Of a stretch of 64,000 bases of DNA, positions 1 to 8,553 are shown piece by piece (the stretch's first letter is position 1; every line of letters begins with the position of its first letter). The DNA lies in NCBI GenBank assembly GCA_019634595.1, contig JAHCBC010000001.1, positions 124,001-188,000 of the forward strand, given 5' to 3'. The notes beneath the pieces are model-generated. The model was not told the origin of the DNA. It did no database searches and was given only the letters and a program-made list of their open reading frames with translations. The position numbers were made by a program, and so were the translations under genes. The DNA comes from Akkermansiaceae bacterium. Lineage in GTDB: Bacteria > Verrucomicrobiota > Verrucomicrobiia > Verrucomicrobiales > Akkermansiaceae.

Positions 1-294
1 GAATTCCAGCCCGGCGGAGAAGCCGAGGTATTCATGGTAGGTACGGGCGTAGCAATACGCGCAGCCGTGCTCGCAGCCGCGGTAGGGATTCAGCCCGTAG
101 TCGAAGGAAAGGTCGTCCGCGTCATTCACCGACAACACGGACTGGGAGTCATCCCGCAGGAAGACGGTCTTCAGCGGCCGCGGGTCGTCATCCACCCACG
201 CGTCCTCGTCCACCTCCACGCGCATCGCGGAGAAGCGGTTGGCCGGATCCGCGTCCGCACCCCTGCCTTTGTGAACCATAAGGGAGTTTTTCAT
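1..294 (-). CDS. Radical SAM protein, PA0069/spore-photolyase-like family (5' part only)
   Basis: Only the first 98 codons are present; the 3' part lies before base 1. From the ATG at 294 the protein reaches the motif NPYRGCEHGCAYCYARTYHE (residues 69-88). This contains the CxxxCxxC cluster that binds the SAM-cleaving [4Fe-4S] centre. The phrase GCEHGCxYCxAR followed by YLG is the hallmark of the PA0069/Rv2578c family, relatives of spore photoproduct lyase whose substrate is unknown. The N-terminus (ADPANRFSAMRVEVDED) also looks like this family. It diverges from the Fic gene across a 144-base gap that shows no clear signal. The family call is firm; the cellular reaction is not known. Confidence 0.85.
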   Translation of the reverse strand, partial: MKNSLMVHKGRGADADPANRFSAMRVEVDEDAWVDDDPRPLKTVFLRDDSQSVLSVNDADDLSFDYGLNPYRGCEHGCAYCYARTYHEYLGFSAGLEF

Positions 295-438
295 GGTGTT
301 CATGTGAACGCAATAAAAACCGTGTGTCTGGGCCGACGGGTGGCGGAGACGGCTTTGGATCGACAACCGGCAGCGCCGTATTCCATCATTCGAGCAGGGA
401 ACCGCACATACTGACAGCAGGCCGCCCCACTGATTTCC

Positions 439-1761
439 ATGGATACCATCGAGGCATTGAGAACCGAGTGGGAGGCCCTCCAGCCGCTGTCTCCGGAGAA
501 CGGCAGGAAGTTGTGGCAAAAGCTGCGCTTGGAATGGAACTACCACTCCAACCACATCGAGGGAAACACGCTGACCTACGGTGAGACGGAGCTGCTGTTG
601 GTCCACGGCCAGACCCACGGCACCCACGACCTCCGGGAGTATGAGGAAATGAAGGCCCACGACGTGGGGATCGAGCACCTGAAGACGCTCGCCGCCGATG
701 CTTCACGGGTGATCCGTGCGGGGGACGTCCGGGATCTGAATCGGATCATCCTCAAGGAACCTTTCTGGAAGGCGGCCCAAACTCCGGATGGTGCTGCCAC
801 ACGGAAGGAGATCAGGCCGGGCGAATACAAGACGCAGCCCAACAACGTCCGGACGGCGAGCGGCGAGATGTTCGAGTTCGCCCCTCCGTCAGAGGTGGAG
901 GAGCGGATGCATGCCTTGCTGGAATGGCTGGCCTCCACCCTGGGGCAACCGTCGTATGACCTCCTTTCCGTCCTGGCGAAACTTCACCATGACTTCGTGC
1001 TGATCCATCCGTTCGACGATGGCAACGGCCGGGTGGCGCGGATGTTGGTGAACTATGTGCTGATGCGCGAAGGACTGCCCCCGCTGATCGTCCCGACGGA
1101 GGAGAAGAAAGACTACCTCGCCGCCCTCCGCCTCGCGGATGCCGGGGAGCCGTCCACTTTGGAGGCCTACCTTGGGAAATGCCTGGAGCGCGTGCTGCGG
1201 CTGGGGATCCGTGCGGGCAAGGGCGAGGGCGTGGATGAACCGGGGGATGTGGAGAAACAGATCGCCCTGTTTGCGCGGAGCCAGGAGTTCAATAAAGAGC
1301 GAGTAAAGCCGTGCTCCACTGCGGCGATCCAAGGAATTTATGAACAGGGAATCCACCAGTTGCTGATCGCGTTGGAAGAGAAGGTCCGCGTATTTGCGCC
1401 ACTTTTTCACGATATAACGATCAAAGTTGATTCGCGAGTCCTTGGAACTGGAGAAAGTATACCTTGGAGATTTGAAATTAAGCTCAAAACAGCCGACCAG
1501 CAGCATGTATTTCGGTTCGATTCCTTCTCAATTACCATCGAATTAAATGGATATGCTGGAGGAGATATTCTCCCATTTAATATTTCAGAGCAGGTTATTT
1601 TTACTTTCCGTGAATTCAACTATTCGGTGAGAATAGGCCAGTGGGAGGCATTCAGAAAGCTCTACTCCGAGCCAGTTCTGCTCGAAGATATTCAAGTCGC
1701 AACTGATCGTTTATTGTCCGGTCTATTCGAACAGATTAAAGGGCGCACTGGGCAGAACTGA
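439..1761 (+). CDS. Fic family protein (class II AMPylase-type) with unusual C-terminal extension
   Basis: 440 residues. The Fic active-site loop HPFDDGNGR is at residues 190-198. Its His is the catalytic base of AMP transfer, and the Asn and Arg bind the nucleotide phosphates. Residues 37-42 (SNHIEG) match the inhibitory helix motif [ST]xxxE[GN] that self-inhibits class II Fic enzymes. Cytosolic; the target protein cannot be predicted. Residues 1-270 have the usual Fic layout. Residues from about 275 (bases 1260-1761) form a beta-rich stretch I do not recognise, encoded by visibly AT-richer DNA, in place of the winged helix often found there. This suggests a recombined or acquired 3' half. 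The start is the ATG that leaves the usual Fic N-terminus (IEALRTEWEAL). Fic function is well supported; the extension is unknown. Confidence 0.9.
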   Translation: MDTIEALRTEWEALQPLSPENGRKLWQKLRLEWNYHSNHIEGNTLTYGETELLLVHGQTHGTHDLREYEEMKAHDVGIEHLKTLAADASRVIRAGDVRDLNRIILKEPFWKAAQTPDGAATRKEIRPGEYKTQPNNVRTASGEMFEFAPPSEVEERMHALLEWLASTLGQPSYDLLSVLAKLHHDFVLIHPFDDGNGRVARMLVNYVLMREGLPPLIVPTEEKKDYLAALRLADAGEPSTLEAYLGKCLERVLRLGIRAGKGEGVDEPGDVEKQIALFARSQEFNKERVKPCSTAAIQGIYEQGIHQLLIALEEKVRVFAPLFHDITIKVDSRVLGTGESIPWRFEIKLKTADQQHVFRFDSFSITIELNGYAGGDILPFNISEQVIFTFREFNYSVRIGQWEAFRKLYSEPVLLEDIQVATDRLLSGLFEQIKGRTGQN

Positions 1762-1993
1762 GTCTGTTCAGAAAAGATAGTGAGGCGTGCCGGCCCGCCG
1801 CGCCGAAACCGCGGGGCACTTGGCCTGTGGAGCCCTTTCCGTGAAGGAGTATCCGTGATTTCTCCGCCGAAAGCCACGGCGGACCGGGCCGGTCCGACCC
1901 TACCAAGCTGTGCGGCTCCGCCGCCGAATAGGAAGTAGCCTTCATCCGACTTCCCGGGTTGAACAGCGGCTCCGGATGGCGCATGGTGGACGG
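1762..1993. other. Intergenic region between Fic and phosphatase genes, with a short perfect hairpin
   Basis: No gene seen. It contains the perfect hairpin GGACCG-GGC-CGGTCC at 1881-1895, and the surrounding bases are GC-rich. No T-tract follows, so it is not a classical terminator. Candidate leader or transcription-end structure for the flanking genes; no function can be assigned. Confidence 0.4.
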
Positions 1994-3622
1994 ATGGATC
2001 CAAGCGGCGAACCCGGGCAGAACAAGGACAACCTCCTTCTGGAACGACTTGAACTATCCCTGCGGGCGTCGAGCGAGGGGCTGTGGGATTGGTCGCTGGA
2101 CGGGGGCTCGATCTACTACTCCCCCCGCGTGCTGGAGCTGCTGGAGGCGGCGGACGAGGGGGAGGCGCCGAACCTTTTCCTGCCACCCCATGGCGCGATC
2201 CATGAGGACGATCTGGAAATCTTCGGCAGGGTGGTGGCTCGGGCGCTGGAGCCGCACGGGCCGGACACGCTGGCGATCGATGCGAAGGTGCGGACGGTGA
2301 TGGCGGAGCCTCGCTGGCTGAGGATCCGGGGGACGGTCGTGCGGGATGCGGACGGACGGGTGACGAGGATTGCCGGATCGATGATCGACATCAGCCTGCG
2401 GAAACGTGCGGAAGCGCAGGTGGAGGAGGAGCGTTTCCTGCTGCGGCAGCTCATCGACCACATCCCGGTGCAGGTCTATTTCAAGGACAGGGAATCCCGC
2501 TTCGTACTGGCGAACCAGGGGATGGCGGAGTGGATGGGGCTGGAGCACCCGGACCAGTTGCTGGGGAAACACGACCGGGATTTTTTCCAGGACCAGCACT
2601 CCGGAGAGGCGCAGGAGGATGAGAACCGCATCATGGCGACGGATGAACCGGTCACCGAAAAGCTGGAGCATGAAACGTGGCAGGAAAGGGGGGAGGAAAC
2701 ATGGGTGCTCACCTCGAAGTTCCCATGGAAGGACCGGAACGGAAAACTGAAGGGCACCTTCGGCGTGTCGAATGATGTGACGGAGCTGGTGAAGACGCGG
2801 CAGGAAGCGGTGGCGATGGCGATGGAACTCCAGCAGCGGAACCAGGCGTATGAGGAGGAGCTGCAACTGGCGCGGGAGATCCAGCAGGCGCTTGCGGGCG
2901 GAGGTTTCCCGAAGATCGCCGCGAAGGATGGTTCATCACTGGCGCTGGGGTCGCGCTACATCCCCATCTCCGGTCTGGCGGGGGATTTCTTCGAGGTCAT
3001 CCCCATCTCACCGGGGCAGGCGGGCATGTTGATCTGTGACGTGATGGGCCATGGCGTGCGCGCGGCGCTGGTGGTGGCGATGCTGCGCGGCCTGCTGGAG
3101 AAACAGCGTGGCCAGGCGGCGGATCCGGGGCTTTTCCTGCGCGGGTTGAATGACGGCCTCTCCGCCATCCTGGAGCGGGCGGGCACCACCATGTTCGCCA
3201 CCGCCTTCTATGCCGTGGTGGACCTGGAGGAAGGGACGTTGCGCTACTCCTGCGCGGGGCATCCCGGTCCCATCGCCATTGGCCCGGAAGGCATCCGGCA
3301 ACTGGCGGATGTCCGGGCGGAGAAAGGCCCCGCGCTGGGCCTCATCCGCGGAGCGGCCTACCCGACGAACGAGCTGCCGCTGCACTCCGTGGACCGGCTG
3401 GTGATGTTCACGGACGGGGTGCTGGAGGCGGAGAACCGCAGCGGCGAGCCTTTCTTCGAGAAGCGGCTGATGGAGATCGTGGGGAAACATGCGGCGGATC
3501 CGCTGGACACCCTGCTGGATTCCATCCTGGCCACCGTGCTCGAATTCTCCGAGACGATGCAGTTCGATGACGATGTGTGCCTGCTGGCGATGGAGCCACA
3601 GAAGGCGGTGGTGGGGGTGTAG
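1994..3622 (+). CDS. PAS-PAS-SpoIIE (PP2C-type) serine/threonine phosphatase, RsbU-like
   Basis: 542 residues from the ATG at 1994; further ATG codons lie 6 and 28 codons upstream. Two PAS sensor domains: about 18-135 (ASSEGLWDWSLDG) and about 150-265 (DHIPVQVYFKDRESRFVLAN). A short coiled linker, about 268-300 (ELQLAREIQQAL), leads to a PP2C_SIG/SpoIIE catalytic domain, about 315-535. The metal-binding acidic residues are visible in GLAGDFFE, ICDVMGHG, MFTDGVLEAE and the final QFDDDVCLLAM. Such proteins remove phosphate from STAS anti-anti-sigma factors and so switch partner-based sigma or signalling pathways. No STAS or anti-sigma partner lies nearby. No membrane segment, so a cytosolic sensor. 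Confidence 0.9.
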   Translation: MDPSGEPGQNKDNLLLERLELSLRASSEGLWDWSLDGGSIYYSPRVLELLEAADEGEAPNLFLPPHGAIHEDDLEIFGRVVARALEPHGPDTLAIDAKVRTVMAEPRWLRIRGTVVRDADGRVTRIAGSMIDISLRKRAEAQVEEERFLLRQLIDHIPVQVYFKDRESRFVLANQGMAEWMGLEHPDQLLGKHDRDFFQDQHSGEAQEDENRIMATDEPVTEKLEHETWQERGEETWVLTSKFPWKDRNGKLKGTFGVSNDVTELVKTRQEAVAMAMELQQRNQAYEEELQLAREIQQALAGGGFPKIAAKDGSSLALGSRYIPISGLAGDFFEVIPISPGQAGMLICDVMGHGVRAALVVAMLRGLLEKQRGQAADPGLFLRGLNDGLSAILERAGTTMFATAFYAVVDLEEGTLRYSCAGHPGPIAIGPEGIRQLADVRAEKGPALGLIRGAAYPTNELPLHSVDRLVMFTDGVLEAENRSGEPFFEKRLMEIVGKHAADPLDTLLDSILATVLEFSETMQFDDDVCLLAMEPQKAVVGV

Positions 3623-3644
3623 GATTTCTCGAGGAGGATGTTCC

Positions 3645-3938
3645 TCAGATCTCTCCCACGATTTTTTCCCGTTTCGCGAGATACTCTGCCTCGGAGATGA
3701 GGCCCTGGGCCTTCAGCGCTTCAAGTTCCCGCAACCGTGCCTGTGGTCCGGCAGGGGGCGGCAGCGGCGGAGCCATCATCGCGGGAGGCGGTGTCTTGCC
3801 CGGCTTGTTCAGGGCCAGGACGACCAGCACGATCACAGGGATACCCACCAGTACCGCCAGGACCATGAGGATCAGGATCAACTCCGGTCCACCGATGGGA
3901 CCGAGAAATGCCAGCGGAAGGAAATGGCCATTCATCAT
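3645..3938 (-). CDS. Small membrane protein with C-terminal SHOCT domain
   Basis: 97 residues. A hydrophobic segment at about 17-43 (ILILMVLAVLVGIPVIVLVV) is followed by a Pro-rich linker. The C-terminus is a SHOCT motif: RLRELEALKAQGLISEAEY then LAKREKI, about 66-94. SHOCT is a short domain of unknown role often placed at the end of small membrane proteins. It converges with the upstream phosphatase gene (22 bases between stop codons). Function unknown; the domain call is confident. Confidence 0.8.
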   Translation of the reverse strand: MMNGHFLPLAFLGPIGGPELILILMVLAVLVGIPVIVLVVLALNKPGKTPPPAMMAPPLPPPAGPQARLRELEALKAQGLISEAEYLAKREKIVGEI

Positions 3939-4002
3939 CCCGCCATCTTCATGGAATCGATGAGGGCATCAATGGAAAAGCGAGAGGTGGCGTGCTATCG
4001 GG

Positions 4003-4110
4003 AGCGGAAGTCGTGGGACTTCCGGCTGGGGGGGAAGTCCATGGGGTGGCTGAGCTGGTTTCGTCCGGGACAGACGCCCCGCCGAACCTCTCACGAGGTT
4101 CGCTACGCCC
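4003..4110 (-). repeat. Dispersed repeat B, copy 1, with GNRA-capped 3' hairpin
   Basis: About 108 bases, also present at 61301-61410 with roughly three-quarters of positions alike. Both copies start with agcggaagtcgtgRgacttc (itself a hairpin, GGAAGTC-GTGG-GACTTCC here) and end with a hairpin next to a stop codon. On the minus strand the end hairpin is CGAACCTC-GTGA-GAGGTTCG (4083-4102), an 8-bp stem with a GNRA tetraloop. It lies just past the stop codon (4115) of the minus-strand glycoamylase-like gene, so it would be in that mRNA's 3' end. Confidence 0.75.
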
Positions 4111-4114
4111 GGCT

Positions 4115-5869
4115 TCACTTCCCGGCATTGGTGGGCTTGAAGAACCTTTCAGCGCCTTTCCGCATCAGCGCATCCGTCATGCACGCCTGGTCGATGACGT
4201 CGGCCCCGCCCTTTCCGCGCCGCCAGCCGTGGTAGCTGGCGATGGCCTCGAAAGCGGCGTTGAGGGAACCTTGCATCGGATTGTGGAGGAGAAGGGTGAT
4301 CTCGATGTTTTCCGGCAGGCCCTGGGGGAACAGCAGTCCGGCGCGTTCCAGCCGCTGCACGCCGGGGCCGAAGGAGTTTCCGCCGGAGAGGGCGAGGCCC
4401 ATGATCATGGCGTGGGGGTGGATCCAGCGGATGCCGGGGACATCCGGACCATTTGCGGTGTAGCCGGTGCCGGGCATGCCCGCTTCACCGGCGGACAGGC
4501 CGAAGATCCCGGCATTCGTGGCGGGGGCGTCGGGCCACTGTTCCTTCATGTAGGAAATCTGGCGCTGGAGGAGTTCCTGCCGCTGCTTCGGCCACACGGA
4601 GCCGACGACGAGATCCGGTTCCTTCCGGTCGAAGTCCGGGAAGAACAGGCTCTGGATTTCCATGATGAACTCCACGCCGCGGAAGACATTGCCGGTGGCC
4701 TCCATGCGGCCCTGCGGCAGGCGGTCTTCGAGCATGGCCTCCAGGGCCAGCACCAGCGCGGTTTCACCGCCCCAGTCCCGCCATTTCCCCACCAGCGGGG
4801 TTTTCCCGTCTTCCGCCAGACCGTGGCTCACCCAACCCTCCGCGTCCGTCACTTCATCGAAATCCAGCCCGTTGATGCCGGCATCGAGCGCGTCGGACAC
4901 ATCCACCAGATTGAGCACGGCGGCGGCGAGGCGGAGGGAGACCAGGGCGATGGCGGTGTCCACGGTGCTGTATTCCGTGCCGGGGTGGATCCACGGGGAG
5001 CCATCCTCCCGGCGGTAGGTGAAGTGGGGGAGGAAACCCGCGGCGCGGGGCAGGGACAGCAGCACGGCGGTGGTGTGGCGGATCTCATCCGAAACCTTCT
5101 CCCTGTCCAGCAGGCCCTCCGCGGCGGCGGCGGCGCTGGCCAGCGCGTGCATGCCGGTGGACGCCACGGAGTCGAACACGCCCGCGGGCACGTGGGAACG
5201 GTCGCGCGTGAGGCCGCTGTCGGAATCATGGCAGCGCCGGAGTTTTCCCAGGGAAACGCGGAACATCCATTCCTCCGGGGGGATGTCGGGCCGCTCCACC
5301 TCGAACCCGATGCTGGTCACCTCCACCTCCGCGCCGGGTTCGATGATGAGGTTGATGAACTTCACCCGTCCCAGTTCCGCGGGTTGCAGTTCATACCGCA
5401 GGCGTGGCTGCAGGCCGGGGTTGAGGGGGATCTTCCGCTCCCACACAGGCTTCCGCTCCAGATCGGCGAGTTCCAGCCGCACCTCCCCGGTGCCGCGGAT
5501 GTTGAGGGTCACGGCGCGCACCGGGCAGCGGGTCGCAGGAGGCCCCAGCAGGCCGGTGACATCCATCAGATCCATCTGGCGGTTGTCCAGCGCCAGACCG
5601 GCGAGGGAATGCCAGAAGCCGGTCCATTCCGCTCCCGCCTTCACCTTCACCGGGCCGCCCTTCGACTCGATGCGGCCTTCGCCCGGCCCCATCAGGCCGA
5701 AGTCGGTGCCGAGGTGGGTGAAGTTTTCGAACGGGTTGATGGTGGCCTTCTTCTCCCCGTGATCCTTCGGAAAGGAAATGGGGTAGTCCATCACCGGCTG
5801 CCAGACGATCCCTCCGGTCGCCTGGCAGGACAGCCAGACCATGAGGAACCACCAGCGCCAACCCAACAT
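4115..5869 (-). CDS. Secreted glycoamylase-like (alpha/alpha)6-barrel protein
   Basis: 584 residues from the ATG at 5869, which begins a signal-like segment (MLGWRWWFLMVWLSC); the reading frame is open further upstream but with non-signal-like sequence. Residues about 50-230 look like a beta-rich domain. From about 245 the protein is rich in helices and carries STVDTAIALVSLRLAAA and later GIFGLSAGEAGMPGTGYTAN followed by IHPHAMIMGLAL. This pattern resembles the putative glycoamylase family (PF10091) and related barrel proteins. I infer a role in glucan or polysaccharide processing outside the cytoplasm. It diverges from the LuxR-type gene. Family assignment is tentative; catalytic residues were not identified. 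Confidence 0.6.
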   Translation of the reverse strand: MLGWRWWFLMVWLSCQATGGIVWQPVMDYPISFPKDHGEKKATINPFENFTHLGTDFGLMGPGEGRIESKGGPVKVKAGAEWTGFWHSLAGLALDNRQMDLMDVTGLLGPPATRCPVRAVTLNIRGTGEVRLELADLERKPVWERKIPLNPGLQPRLRYELQPAELGRVKFINLIIEPGAEVEVTSIGFEVERPDIPPEEWMFRVSLGKLRRCHDSDSGLTRDRSHVPAGVFDSVASTGMHALASAAAAAEGLLDREKVSDEIRHTTAVLLSLPRAAGFLPHFTYRREDGSPWIHPGTEYSTVDTAIALVSLRLAAAVLNLVDVSDALDAGINGLDFDEVTDAEGWVSHGLAEDGKTPLVGKWRDWGGETALVLALEAMLEDRLPQGRMEATGNVFRGVEFIMEIQSLFFPDFDRKEPDLVVGSVWPKQRQELLQRQISYMKEQWPDAPATNAGIFGLSAGEAGMPGTGYTANGPDVPGIRWIHPHAMIMGLALSGGNSFGPGVQRLERAGLLFPQGLPENIEITLLLHNPMQGSLNAAFEAIASYHGWRRGKGGADVIDQACMTDALMRKGAERFFKPTNAGK

Positions 5870-6007
5870 CGCGCGTATTTTCGGCAGGCAGGGCATCCCG
5901 CGCAAGCAAGCATTCTGCCGAGGTAAAAGGCGGGTGGAACCATGTCCACGGTGGGCCGGGCATTTCATTTGGTCATTGCAGCCTCATCTCATGGCCGTTA
6001 CGATGCC

Positions 6008-6808
6008 ATGGTGGCCATGAGGTTGCAGGCTTCACCCATCACCGAGGATGATTTCAAGGCCGTGGTGCGCATCCTCGCGGACATCGCCTGCATGGATGCC
6101 ACACCGGATGGGAAGCGGGTTCATCTCATGAACGAGATCGGCCTGCTGGTGGGGACGGGGACCTGGCTGTGGGGCGTGGCTCCCCTCCTGGAACCGGGCA
6201 AGCAGCCGGTCTATCTTTTCCACAATTCCGGCGGCATCGACAATGACCGGATGGCGGTGATGCTGAGGGCCATCGAGCATCCGGACACCGGGGCGATGAC
6301 AGCCCGGCTCGCCCAGGAGATCGGCATGGCGGAGGGGCAAATCACCCGGCTGAGGCAGGATGTCATCGACAACGACTGGTTCGATCATTCCGGGGCCAAC
6401 GCCATCTGGAAAGAGGCGGATGTGGGTCCCATCCTGTTTTCCGCCCGCCGGCTCCCGGGGGTGGGCACCAGTATTCTCGCCTTTTACCGGGCTGCGGCCG
6501 CATCCCTGTTCACGGAGCGGGAGGCGCGCATCGCCCACATCGTGCTCTCGCAGGTATCCTGGCTGCATGAGGCCGGGCTCCCCTACACTCCCGCGAAGGA
6601 TGTTCCCGCGCTGCCTCCCCGGTGCCGCCTCATCCTCAACCAGGTGGTCCGCGGGCGGACGAGAAAGGAGATCGCGGCGGACCTGGGCATCTCCGTCCAC
6701 ACCGCGAACGACTACATGAAGCAGATCTTCCGTCATTTCCGGGTGCGCTCCCAGGTAGAACTGATCGCCCGTTTGCGGGCCGGGGATAGTGCCCCCCCTC
6801 CCCGGTAG
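6008..6808 (+). CDS. LuxR-type HTH transcriptional regulator
   Basis: 266 residues if started at ATG 6008 (ATG 6017 is an alternative; neither has a clear ribosome binding site). The C-terminus is a GerE/LuxR helix-turn-helix (RKEIAADLGISVHTANDYMKQ, then IFRHFRVRSQVELIARL), residues about 210-262. The N-terminal ~190 residues are a putative sensor domain (GAF/autoinducer-binding-like size), including LFTEREARIAHIVLSQVSWLH. I cannot assign its ligand. It sits 170 bases upstream of, and on the same strand as, a gene encoding an acyl-signal-synthase-like GNAT fused to an adenylating domain. By analogy with LuxR/LuxI pairs, it may respond to that product (inference). It is not a response regulator, since no receiver-domain signature is seen. 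Confidence 0.85.
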   Translation: MVAMRLQASPITEDDFKAVVRILADIACMDATPDGKRVHLMNEIGLLVGTGTWLWGVAPLLEPGKQPVYLFHNSGGIDNDRMAVMLRAIEHPDTGAMTARLAQEIGMAEGQITRLRQDVIDNDWFDHSGANAIWKEADVGPILFSARRLPGVGTSILAFYRAAAASLFTEREARIAHIVLSQVSWLHEAGLPYTPAKDVPALPPRCRLILNQVVRGRTRKEIAADLGISVHTANDYMKQIFRHFRVRSQVELIARLRAGDSAPPPR

Positions 6809-6835
6809 GGTGGGAGCGGGATGGAGCCGTGTGTC

Positions 6836-6855
6836 ACCCCCATGCTTTGGGGGGT
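6836..6855 (+). promoter_or_regulatory. Hairpin between the LuxR-type gene and the GNAT-adenylase gene
   Basis: ACCCCC (6836-6841) pairs with GGGGGT (6850-6855) around an 8-base loop. No T-run follows, so it is more like an RNA processing or attenuation structure than an intrinsic terminator. It lies in the leader of the downstream fusion gene. Confidence 0.4.
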
Positions 6856-6978
6856 TCCCCATCATCCTATTCCTGTTAGTTCAGATGGCTGCGATCCAGA
6901 TCTCCGCCCTCTTTGAAAAAGTCCGGTTCACTCTCCGAGGAAACCCATCCGCCTGCTGGTGCGGATCTCCATATCCCG

Positions 6979-8553
6979 ATGAGATGGAGGGAACACGCCG
7001 CGAGGTTCTGTCTCACTGTGGAACGAGTGCCATGCGATGGATCTTCTTATGGGGAAGTGGTGGAACTCAGATCGGAAGTGTATGGTATCCCGCGCAATGC
7101 TGCCGCCGATCCCGCCGATGGCTATTCCACCTTGTGGCTTGTTCGGCGTGACGGCATCCCTTCAGCCACGCTGAGGGTCACCTACGCGAGAAACGGTCCT
7201 TTGGATTGTGAGGCGAATTTTCCGCCGGATTTATTGGCGCGGTATCGGGCCATAATCTCCTCTTCAAGCCGATTCTGCATGAAACGGGATGTGCCTCCGG
7301 AGGCTCGTGTCGCCCGGATGCTCATTGAGACCGCTTGGCGGGATGGATTGCCCCACGGCATCCGCCTTGACATCATCGACGTGAATGTTCGGGCTATGGC
7401 CTACTACCGGCGTCTCGGCTACACATTGCTGCCCGGAAATTCGTTTATCCATCCTCTTCTGAAGACTCCGAGTGAAGTGATGGTCTGCACGGTGGATCCG
7501 GCATGCCATGGCCCCCTGCAAATGGTCTTTGCGGACTGCCCCGATCCTCTTCCGCTGGAGCGGATCATGCGTCCCACGCTTCTCCTGCCTTCCGGAGAGA
7601 TCACGGGGCGGACCGGTCGGGTGAAGGTGGCCACGTTTGACCGTGGAGTCCTGAGGCCCGGGGATATGTTGTCATTTTCCGCCGGAACAACCAAAGCCAA
7701 TCCCAGCAAGTGCAGGATAGTAGCCGCGCAACCGGAAAAGTTCACGCGTCTGCTGGGACGTTTTCCGGAAATTGGCAGGATGCTTGGTGGCAACACTCCG
7801 GTCATCATCAACGCGTATCCGGCCCCGGTGGGAGCAATTGTGCAGGGAATCGCCATCGACAGCTATGGCCGGCAACCTGCGATCTCCAGTGCGTTGATTC
7901 TCGCGGCCGAACAGGGCTTTCCCGTGGCTCTCATCGGGATGCCTCTGGCCGTCGCCCATTTTCTGATAGAACATGGAAAGAAAGACGGTCCGTTCCCCCG
8001 GGAGCTGGTATTGTTCGTTGGGGGACATCATTGCCCAAGATCACTCGAGAAATTTCTCAATGGTTTTCTGTCCCGGGCGGGTTGTCACACGGAGATGGCC
8101 CATCTCTATGGTGTGGCGGAGTTGGATGCCGCCCTCATGGCTGCAAAATATATGCAGGAGCGCTTGGTGTATCATGGAATTGACTGCCGCTGGGAGCCGG
8201 TCGTGGAGGGCGGAGTTTTGGGGTTCATGGACAAGCATGACAGTGGCATGGGGATCTGTATTGTGGATGAGGACGCGAGCTATGTGGAAGGAGGGATTGA
8301 ATTGCGGAACCAGCCGGAGAGACTGATGCCGGAAGTCCTGGAGGAGTTGGAATCATGGACTGAAAGGGAATGGGCAAGGAGGACAGGATTCGTGATTTTG
8401 GGGGAAAGTGGCTTCCATTTCCAGCTCCGCGCCGGAGAGAAACCGGAAAGCCCGGATGAGATGGAGCATTATGATTTCGCCAGACAGCAAAGTTTCAGTT
8501 GGCTCGACAAGCCAAGTTGGGGGCGGTCGACTGAACTTTCTTGTGATGGTTAG
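6979..8553 (+). CDS. Fusion protein: acyl-signal-synthase-like GNAT domain + acyl-adenylating (LuxE/PaaK-like ANL) domain
   Basis: 524 residues from ATG 6979; a TTG at 6913 would add 22 residues. Residues about 20-170 form a GNAT fold of the LuxI/FeeM type: VELRSEVYG (R31), an acidic ADPADGY, LWLVRRDGIPSATLRVTY (R66), and the GNAT end motif DVNVRAMAYYRRLGYTLLPG (134-153). Residues about 195-500 look like an AMP-forming synthetase. SFSAGTTKANPSK (232-244) matches the A3 phosphate loop ([ST]SGTTGxPK), and HLYGVAELD (375-383) matches the A5 YGxxE motif. VLFVGGHH resembles the core strand of LuxE acyl-protein synthetases. I infer one protein that activates an acid as acyl-AMP and transfers the acyl group to an amine. 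It lies just after a LuxR-type regulator. Substrates are unknown. The domain calls rest on motif reading only. Confidence 0.7.
   Translation: MRWREHAARFCLTVERVPCDGSSYGEVVELRSEVYGIPRNAAADPADGYSTLWLVRRDGIPSATLRVTYARNGPLDCEANFPPDLLARYRAIISSSSRFCMKRDVPPEARVARMLIETAWRDGLPHGIRLDIIDVNVRAMAYYRRLGYTLLPGNSFIHPLLKTPSEVMVCTVDPACHGPLQMVFADCPDPLPLERIMRPTLLLPSGEITGRTGRVKVATFDRGVLRPGDMLSFSAGTTKANPSKCRIVAAQPEKFTRLLGRFPEIGRMLGGNTPVIINAYPAPVGAIVQGIAIDSYGRQPAISSALILAAEQGFPVALIGMPLAVAHFLIEHGKKDGPFPRELVLFVGGHHCPRSLEKFLNGFLSRAGCHTEMAHLYGVAELDAALMAAKYMQERLVYHGIDCRWEPVVEGGVLGFMDKHDSGMGICIVDEDASYVEGGIELRNQPERLMPEVLEELESWTEREWARRTGFVILGESGFHFQLRAGEKPESPDEMEHYDFARQQSFSWLDKPSWGRSTELSCDG

Noticed and set aside
3908..5926. 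Long open frame of 672 codons on the plus strand
   Set aside because: It runs opposite the glycoamylase-like gene on the minus strand, has the His/Gly/Arg-rich composition of an antisense shadow and no motif.
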